From Nibribacter roseus (lineage in GTDB: Bacteria > Bacteroidota > Bacteroidia > Cytophagales > Hymenobacteraceae), in NCBI RefSeq assembly GCF_042662225.1, contig NZ_JBHSYQ010000015.1:487757-551756 (forward strand): DNA of 64,000 bases. The letters are read 5' to 3'. Within the stretch, counting starts at the first letter, position 1. Each line of letters starts with the position of its first letter. Positions 59,886 to 64,000 of this stretch are shown here, in pieces. The position numbers and the translations under genes were made by a program. The notes beneath the pieces are model-generated. The model was not told the DNA's origin. It made no database searches and saw nothing but the letters and a program-made list of their open reading frames with translations.

Positions 59886-60445
59886 CTGCTGTTTTTCCAA
59901 TCCCATAGCACAACAATCCATTCGATTTTGTTGGGATCTGTGTATGAAACTATTTCCTTGAATCCGACTCTTTTATGAGCATTGAGTGAGCGCAGATTAG
60001 TTTTCGCTATTTCCGTTATTGCAAAATCATACTTCTCTGAGTGGTGTTGTTTGTACGCTGAATAACAGTCTCCGAATATTCCTTTCCCCCGGTAGTCTTT
60101 ATCTACACATACTTGCCCTACAACCATATAATTATAAGCGGATAGTAATTTGACTTTGTACACGACTTTATCAAAGACTTCAAACATGGGAATCAAGATA
60201 GGTATATCAAACCTTGATTTCTTCGTCATCGACAAAACATAAGCAACTACCTTTTCGCCATCTTTAGCAATGATATGCTCTTCTATTTGATTAAGTTTTT
60301 TTAAAGTCTTCAGATCATGGTTTACTGTCACAAAACCTTGACTTTCTATTTCTCCTTCGGATAAGCCGATTTTTAAATTTGCCTTTTGCAAAGACAAAAT
60401 TCCTTCTAGTTCTATATTGTTCTTCGATGTAGAATAAGCTATCAT
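59882..60445 (-). CDS. GNAT-family N-acetyltransferase
   Basis: A 187-residue acyl-CoA-dependent acetyltransferase. The acetyl-CoA loop appears as VGQVCVDKDYRGKGIFGDCYSAYK (Q/RxxGxG/A motif) and ITEIAKTNLRSLNAHKRVGFKEI is motif B with the usual N-x-R-S-x-x-x-H. IIAKDGEKVVAYVLSM supplies the central strand. Substrate unknown. Its stop codon lies in a GTTTAC motif like those in the cassette sites. Confidence 0.85.
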   Translation of the reverse strand: MIAYSTSKNNIELEGILSLQKANLKIGLSEGEIESQGFVTVNHDLKTLKKLNQIEEHIIAKDGEKVVAYVLSMTKKSRFDIPILIPMFEVFDKVVYKVKLLSAYNYMVVGQVCVDKDYRGKGIFGDCYSAYKQHHSEKYDFAITEIAKTNLRSLNAHKRVGFKEIVSYTDPNKIEWIVVLWDWKNSR

Positions 60446-60602
60446 ATTTCTTCTCTAAACAGCAGGTAACGTGGGAGGTGTTGCTGGTGTGCGAATGAAC
60501 CGTGTTACAAAAAGCTTACTGCCTTAATGGATATTTATTCACTTTCCTTAAGAAGGAGAGCAGACCCTGCACATAGTGGCAATAAAGTGTTGGGCATTGG
60601 TT

Positions 60603-61256
60603 TTATTTTCCAATAAGAACATTGTATTCCGTTGGGACTTTTACTCCTCTAAAGCGGTTTGTTAAGCCATAAAACATAAAGGCTGTCAGAATAATACCTA
60701 AGCCCAAAATTGCTTTTGCCTGCCTTTGTGGTGTCCAGCCAAAAACAGCCTGTTTCATTTTCTTGCTGTGAATAGCTGCCATATGCCCGAAAAATGAGAT
60801 GGTGGCAAGCCCGTAATAGGGAATAAAGAACAGGTTGAATGGGAAAGTATTCAATCCTGCCACGCCATAATAAAAGTTGGTGTCCAGGTGCAAAACAGCA
60901 CGCCCCACTAATACAGAGCCTACATGAATGACAAAGAATGCCGCCAGGTAAAGTCCTGTCCAACTATGCAGTTTATCAAAATTGCTGACAGCTGCCTTGC
61001 GGCTTTTCTGGAAGAGCTTTATGCCCGACACTATTTGTAAAAGCACGGCTATCAGTAGAATTGCCTCCACAAGAATGTTGCGGTATACAAGGCGCAGGCT
61101 TTTCATGACCTCTATATGCTGGTCAGCCCCTGCAACACTATAGAGGTGGTTGAATAAATGTAGCCCGGTAAAAAAAGCTAACAAGAGGCCAGATAGGTAA
61201 TGAAGTCTTCTAGTAGTCAAATTTGATAGCGGGTTTGATAGCTTAAAATGGTGCAC
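60603..61256 (-). CDS. Cytochrome b-like membrane protein (SdhC/FrdC-like)
   Basis: About 217 residues with five membrane segments. TRRLHYLSGLLLAFFTGLHLFNHLYS, SGIKLFQKSRKAAVSNFDKLHSWTGLYLAAFFVIHVGSVLVGR and FFGHMAAIHSKKM carry conserved His residues that could bind haem b. Layout resembles the membrane subunit of succinate dehydrogenase or fumarate reductase, but no flavoprotein or Fe-S gene is near, so it may act alone. The start GTG 61256 (VHHFKLSNPL) is preferred, since longer readings overlap the next gene. Confidence 0.6.
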   Translation of the reverse strand: MHHFKLSNPLSNLTTRRLHYLSGLLLAFFTGLHLFNHLYSVAGADQHIEVMKSLRLVYRNILVEAILLIAVLLQIVSGIKLFQKSRKAAVSNFDKLHSWTGLYLAAFFVIHVGSVLVGRAVLHLDTNFYYGVAGLNTFPFNLFFIPYYGLATISFFGHMAAIHSKKMKQAVFGWTPQRQAKAILGLGIILTAFMFYGLTNRFRGVKVPTEYNVLIGK

Positions 61257-61282
61257 AACGGCTCTGCCATAAGGTGGAGTAG

Positions 61283-61813
61283 TTAACTTATAGGTTTTGT
61301 TGTGGGATGACTTTCTTCTTTCAAATTCAAAGCTATTCCAAAACCTATACCTACAAGAGTCATCCAAATTAAAACATACAGCTCAGCTTCATTTATAAGA
61401 TTACTCTCGTTTCTATAAAGCATTCTTAAAGCTTGTAATAACAATAAAACCATTGTACTTGAGGCAAGAATAATTATCAGACCCAATCCTTTTCTTTCGA
61501 CTTTTAATATCAGACTGTCCAACAAGTAAAGCCCTACAGCTGCTACGACACCTGAAGCAAGAACTGCGGCGAAACCAATTACATATGATGCTCCCAAGGT
61601 AAATAGAATAGCAAGAAAGAATATAGCTAAGGAAAAAACAGCGTGTAGAACAAGCCCTTTTAATCTGTTAATTCTAAAATTATTGTAATTGCCTATGCTT
61701 ACACCTAATGAGAAGAGAACTGGAACAAAATATGCGAAATTGCTAGTCATTAGACTTTGACTTGTTATTCCGAAGGCAAAACATAAAAGCCCTGTCAATA
61801 AAATTCTTTTCAT
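61283..61813 (-). CDS. Hypothetical membrane protein
   Basis: A 176-residue protein with about five hydrophobic segments: ILLTGLLCFAFGITSQSL, FAYFVPVLFSLGVSIG, GLVLHAVFSLAIFFLAILFTLG, GFAAVLASGVVAAVGLYLLD and LGLIIILASSTMVLLLLQAL. No motif is recognised. It follows site A of the cassette-like array and is followed after 26 bases by the cytochrome b-like gene, so these two may form one two-gene unit. Confidence 0.65.
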   Translation of the reverse strand: MKRILLTGLLCFAFGITSQSLMTSNFAYFVPVLFSLGVSIGNYNNFRINRLKGLVLHAVFSLAIFFLAILFTLGASYVIGFAAVLASGVVAAVGLYLLDSLILKVERKGLGLIIILASSTMVLLLLQALRMLYRNESNLINEAELYVLIWMTLVGIGFGIALNLKEESHPTTKPIS

Positions 61814-61825
61814 ACTTTTAGTTTA

Positions 61826-61897
61826 CCACAACGGACTAGTATAAACGGCGGCTGAGGCCGTCGGCCGTGGCATGCCTTATGCACAATGTTAGCGGCT
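61826..61897 (-). repeat. Integron-like recombination site A
   Basis: CCACAACGGACTAGTATAAAC on the left and CTTATGCACAATGTTAGCGG on the right flank a GC-rich hairpin containing GGCCGTCGGCCG. It sits between the stop of one gene (61905) and the start of the next (61813). Pairing is weaker than in sites B and C. Confidence 0.55.
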
Positions 61898-61904
61898 GTA
61901 CTTT

Positions 61905-62531
61905 TTAGCACGGCATATAATAATCAATTCTAATCAGTTTACCGTTTTTAAAGAGAAGGAGCCATGAGTCATCGGACGGTTCTTTTGATGTCTGAATTCT
62001 TACTGCAACGGCTTTTCCAATATCATAGTCATTCACTTCATACTTTTCTTTTACAGCATTAGGAAAGACTTTTTCAAGAGTTTCTAAAGAGGTATTCCTG
62101 TCGAATGTGTGTTTTGGCGTCTTTAGATAAAGCTTTGATTCTTTTTTGAAGTAGAGGGAGCCGAAAACAGCTGTGTCGCCGTATATTTCTATTTGGGAAT
62201 TGTTTAAGTAGGCATACTTAAAGTCTTTGTCGTAAAAAGAAACGCAAACATCGTTCATGTCAGGGGAAACGAGACTGTCTGGTTTTCCCAATAGGCTGAA
62301 AAGCTCCTTTGTTTTAGAAATCATCGGCAATTTTCCGTTGACTCGAACAGAATCCCAGCTGATGAATTCTTCATTAGTTGCTAATACTTTAGGTTTTGTT
62401 TCAGATTTCTGCTGTGTTAAAGTGTCGGTGCTTTTATTGATTGTAGGTTCATTTTTAGATTTATTATCAGCAGCTGAGTCTTGGCAGCTTAACAGTATGA
62501 GCGAAAGAAGTACGATGCTATAGAATCTCAT
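61905..62531 (-). CDS. Hypothetical lipoprotein (cassette-borne)
   Basis: MRFYSIVLLSLILLSC is a short lipoprotein signal. A Lys/Thr/Ser-rich spacer (about 20-45) leads to a globular domain of about 150 residues with alternating beta strands (SFYDKDFKYAYLNNSQIEIYGDTAVFGSLYF, KTPKHTFDRNTSLETLEKVF). SISKTKELFSLLGKPD-like wording earlier in the domain resembles small bacterial lipoproteins of unknown role. The gene fills almost the whole space between sites B and A, one gene per unit, in the same direction as its neighbours. Confidence 0.7.
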   Translation of the reverse strand: MRFYSIVLLSLILLSCQDSAADNKSKNEPTINKSTDTLTQQKSETKPKVLATNEEFISWDSVRVNGKLPMISKTKELFSLLGKPDSLVSPDMNDVCVSFYDKDFKYAYLNNSQIEIYGDTAVFGSLYFKKESKLYLKTPKHTFDRNTSLETLEKVFPNAVKEKYEVNDYDIGKAVAVRIQTSKEPSDDSWLLLFKNGKLIRIDYYMPC

Positions 62532-62551
62532 ATTTATAATTTTATGTATTG

Positions 62552-62621
62552 CCGCTAACGTCTAGTATAAACGACGGCCGAGGCCGTCGGCCGATGCTGA
62601 GGTTTACACGTTGTTAGGTGG
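62552..62621 (-). repeat. Integron-like recombination site B
   Basis: Outer CTAAC (62555-62559) and GTTAG (62613-62617), then GTATAAAC (62565-62572) with GTTTACAC (62602-62609, one mismatch), then the perfect hairpin GACGGCC-GA-GGCCGTC (62573-62588). The TAA stop of the gene at 62604 lies inside the right arm. Confidence 0.65.
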
Positions 62622-63200
62622 TGTTTTTTCTTTGCTTTTGCGCGTTTGTATCCAATCTTCTAGGTGTGAGTCAAACTCTTTGAACATACCTTCAAAATTG
62701 GCCGCATACTCTTCTGTTTCTTCATACTCATCCTCATGAGTAAGGGTGACAATCGGATAGTCGTTTTCCGTAGATTCTTTGTTTGCATTAAATGCAACAA
62801 CTCCGTAATCAGATAATTGGGCAAAAGGTAGATAATTTCTTTCTATTAGGTTCCAGTAGTATTCTTCTATTTCTTCTTTTGTGTCACTAACTAATTTCTC
62901 TGGGATACTTTTAAAGAATGATACTCCATATTCGCCTAGTTGAAGTTCAAGGAAATGTCGGTGTTTGAGAAAATTTTTGTAAGCTGTTGGAAGTTCATGT
63001 CCAAAGTAATTCTCAAGTTTTTTGATTTCTACATCAGTAACCGTTGAATTGATTGGTTTCCAAAATACAGAATACTCTAAATCACCCTTTCTATCCAAGT
63101 CGAGCATTCCAGGTGGCACTTGTTCTTCTGGTGCGAAGAGCCCTCCGATTTCCTGCATGAACGCGAAGTATTTATCTACAACTTCTTTTATTTTATTCAT
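62604..63200 (-). CDS. SMI1/KNR4 (SUKH) family protein (cassette-borne)
   Basis: A soluble 198-residue protein. The SUKH signature is clear: VTDVEIKKLENYFGHELPTAYKNFLKHRH, and later FAQLSDYGVVAFNANKE and YPIVTLTHEDEYEETEEYAANFEGMFKEF. In bacteria this superfamily supplies immunity proteins against polymorphic toxins, though no toxin gene is next to it. It would then be an orphan immunity gene. Its last codons (for PPNNV and stop) are made by the arm of site B, so the site contributes the C terminus. Confidence 0.85.
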   Translation of the reverse strand: MNKIKEVVDKYFAFMQEIGGLFAPEEQVPPGMLDLDRKGDLEYSVFWKPINSTVTDVEIKKLENYFGHELPTAYKNFLKHRHFLELQLGEYGVSFFKSIPEKLVSDTKEEIEEYYWNLIERNYLPFAQLSDYGVVAFNANKESTENDYPIVTLTHEDEYEETEEYAANFEGMFKEFDSHLEDWIQTRKSKEKTPPNNV

Positions 63201-63217
63201 TTTTATTATTCAAAATA

Positions 63218-63289
63218 CCACATAACGGTCTTGTGTAAACAGCGTGCTAAGCCGTCGGCCGACGCATGGTGTTTACACAATGTTAGTGG
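63218..63289 (-). repeat. Integron-like recombination site C
   Basis: TTGTGTAAAC (63231-63240) pairs perfectly with GTTTACACAA (63271-63280); outer TAAC/GTTA and CCAC/GTGG extend it; the inner CGTCGGCCGACG (63253-63264) is a perfect palindrome. The stop codon of the gene at 63283 lies in the outer GTTAG. Confidence 0.7.
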
Positions 63290-63792
63290 TTGTTCTTTTT
63301 TCCTTTTAGATAATCTTGCCTAATAAAGCTGTTTTCTCCCTCAATTATGACAATACCGAATTCTGGGTCAAACCAATATGTAGTAAAATGGCTCGTATTC
63401 ACATATAAAACTTCTTTTGTAAATCCCCTTAGCTCACGTCCATTGAAAATGTTTACATCTGGAGTAGGCTTTAAGATGAATTTCTCATTTTTAAAGTATA
63501 CAACTTTAATCAAGCTGTCTTCATTGGCGTATAACTCTTGCCATTCCCCGTTTGCTTTCACAAACCAATCTTTACCTCTTTTTTTGAAGGTAATTGAACA
63601 TTCTTTTTCTTCAGCCGAATTGCATAGTAATCCGCTGTCAGTAAAAGTACTGTCGGTTAGGTATGTTCTAGTTGACTTGATAGAAGGTGACGGGTACGAA
63701 TTATCTACCCCTTTATACTCAAATACTTTTGTCTGTCCTAAAGCCGAAGACACAGCAAGAGCCAAAGCTAGGACAATCAAATTCACCTTCAT
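63283..63792 (-). CDS. Secreted hypothetical protein (cassette-borne)
   Basis: MKVNLIVLALALAVSSALGQ is a Sec signal peptide; the mature protein is about 150 residues and beta-rich (KSTRTYLTDSTFTDSGLLC, ITFKKRGKDWFVKANGEWQELY, VVYFKNEKFILKPTP, TYWFDPEFGIVIIEGEN). Two Cys near residues 57 and 65 could form a disulfide. No family is recognised. It lies between sites C and D, and its stop is provided by site C. Confidence 0.7.
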   Translation of the reverse strand: MKVNLIVLALALAVSSALGQTKVFEYKGVDNSYPSPSIKSTRTYLTDSTFTDSGLLCNSAEEKECSITFKKRGKDWFVKANGEWQELYANEDSLIKVVYFKNEKFILKPTPDVNIFNGRELRGFTKEVLYVNTSHFTTYWFDPEFGIVIIEGENSFIRQDYLKGKKNNH

Positions 63793-63812
63793 AAAATTAA
63801 TTTATTTGAATT

Positions 63813-63877
63813 ACCACTAACGGACTCGTGTAAGAGGCGGCGGAGGCCGTCGGCCGATGCTGGCGTTTATACAGTCC
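63813..63877 (-). repeat. Integron-like recombination site D (right arm altered)
   Basis: Left CACTAACGGACTCGTGTAA and the core GGCCGTCGGCCGATGC match sites B and C; the right arm TTATACAGTCC pairs with GGACT..GTGTAA, but the outer GTTAG is lacking. The 120 bases to the window end show no gene. Confidence 0.5.
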
Positions 63878-64000
63878 TATGTTTGCAAAAACCATTTAAC
63901 TTGTACCAAAAGAGAAGAAAGGGAGGAACAAGATTATTTATACAATGAGGCGGTTGTAAGCCTGTCTAACATGACAATCCCCTTCCTTTTTCTATTGTCA

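Noticed and set aside
61826..63877. The GC-rich sites as plain rho-independent terminators
   Set aside because: They lack T runs, share a sequence core, and precede as well as follow genes; shared outer arms fit recombination sites better.
55566..64000. An integrative element with its own integrase, or a prophage
   Set aside because: No recombinase, replication, conjugation or phage structural gene is seen in this stretch.

Overview
The window looks like chromosomal DNA of a Bacteroidota bacterium, most likely order Cytophagales and family Hymenobacteraceae (Rufibacter/Pontibacter-like; this rank is inference). Seen in the sequence: Bacteroidota -7 boxes (TAnnTTTG) ahead of many genes, an ECF sigma / FecR / STN-TonB receptor set, a type IX secretion sorting domain on a cellulase, DUF1573 and GIN-domain proteins, and a fused alpha/beta 2-oxoacid dehydrogenase E1. 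No rRNA, CRISPR array, prophage or transposase was found.

Layout. 0-8.5 kb: ruvC, then a plus-strand run for envelope glycan/lipid work (flippase-like protein, two GT2 glycosyltransferases, polysaccharide deacetylase, PP2C phosphatase), TatD, asparaginase and tRNA-Ser(GGA). 8.6-16 kb: minus-strand peptide-type ABC importer (binding lipoprotein and two permeases, no ATPase) with a small Thr/Gly-rich peptide upstream. 16-22 kb: sigma, FecR, GIN lipoprotein and TonB receptor. 22-43 kb: housekeeping and redox genes (MFS, amidohydrolase, AMP nucleosidase, alanine dehydrogenase, E1, LuxE-like ligase, NtrC-type regulator, SulP, HxlR/nitroreductase pair, aldo/keto reductase, FAD monooxygenase, KAS III, two cold-shock genes). 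43-55 kb: GH5 cellulase, desaturase, alanine symporter, pseudouridine synthase, DUF808 protein and two histidine kinases with a response regulator.

55.5-64 kb is different. A decayed Crp/Fnr gene marks the junction. Beyond it every gene is on the minus strand and many are small and unrelated: SOD plus ChrA (chromate/redox stress), DinB-like, GNAT, cytochrome b-like, a lipoprotein, a SUKH protein and a secreted protein. From 61.8 kb single genes alternate with GC-rich palindromic sites of about 65-70 bases that share a core and end in CTAAC/GTTAG-type arms. This resembles an integron cassette array without a visible integrase.

Two features deserve most attention: that cassette-like array, and a family of about 16 intergenic palindromes (core TTTT..GAAAA inside GTTTT/AAAAC arms) scattered through 0-55.4 kb and absent from the accessory end. 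A probable free-standing small RNA ahead of the SulP gene and a 39-residue membrane peptide gene are further small finds.
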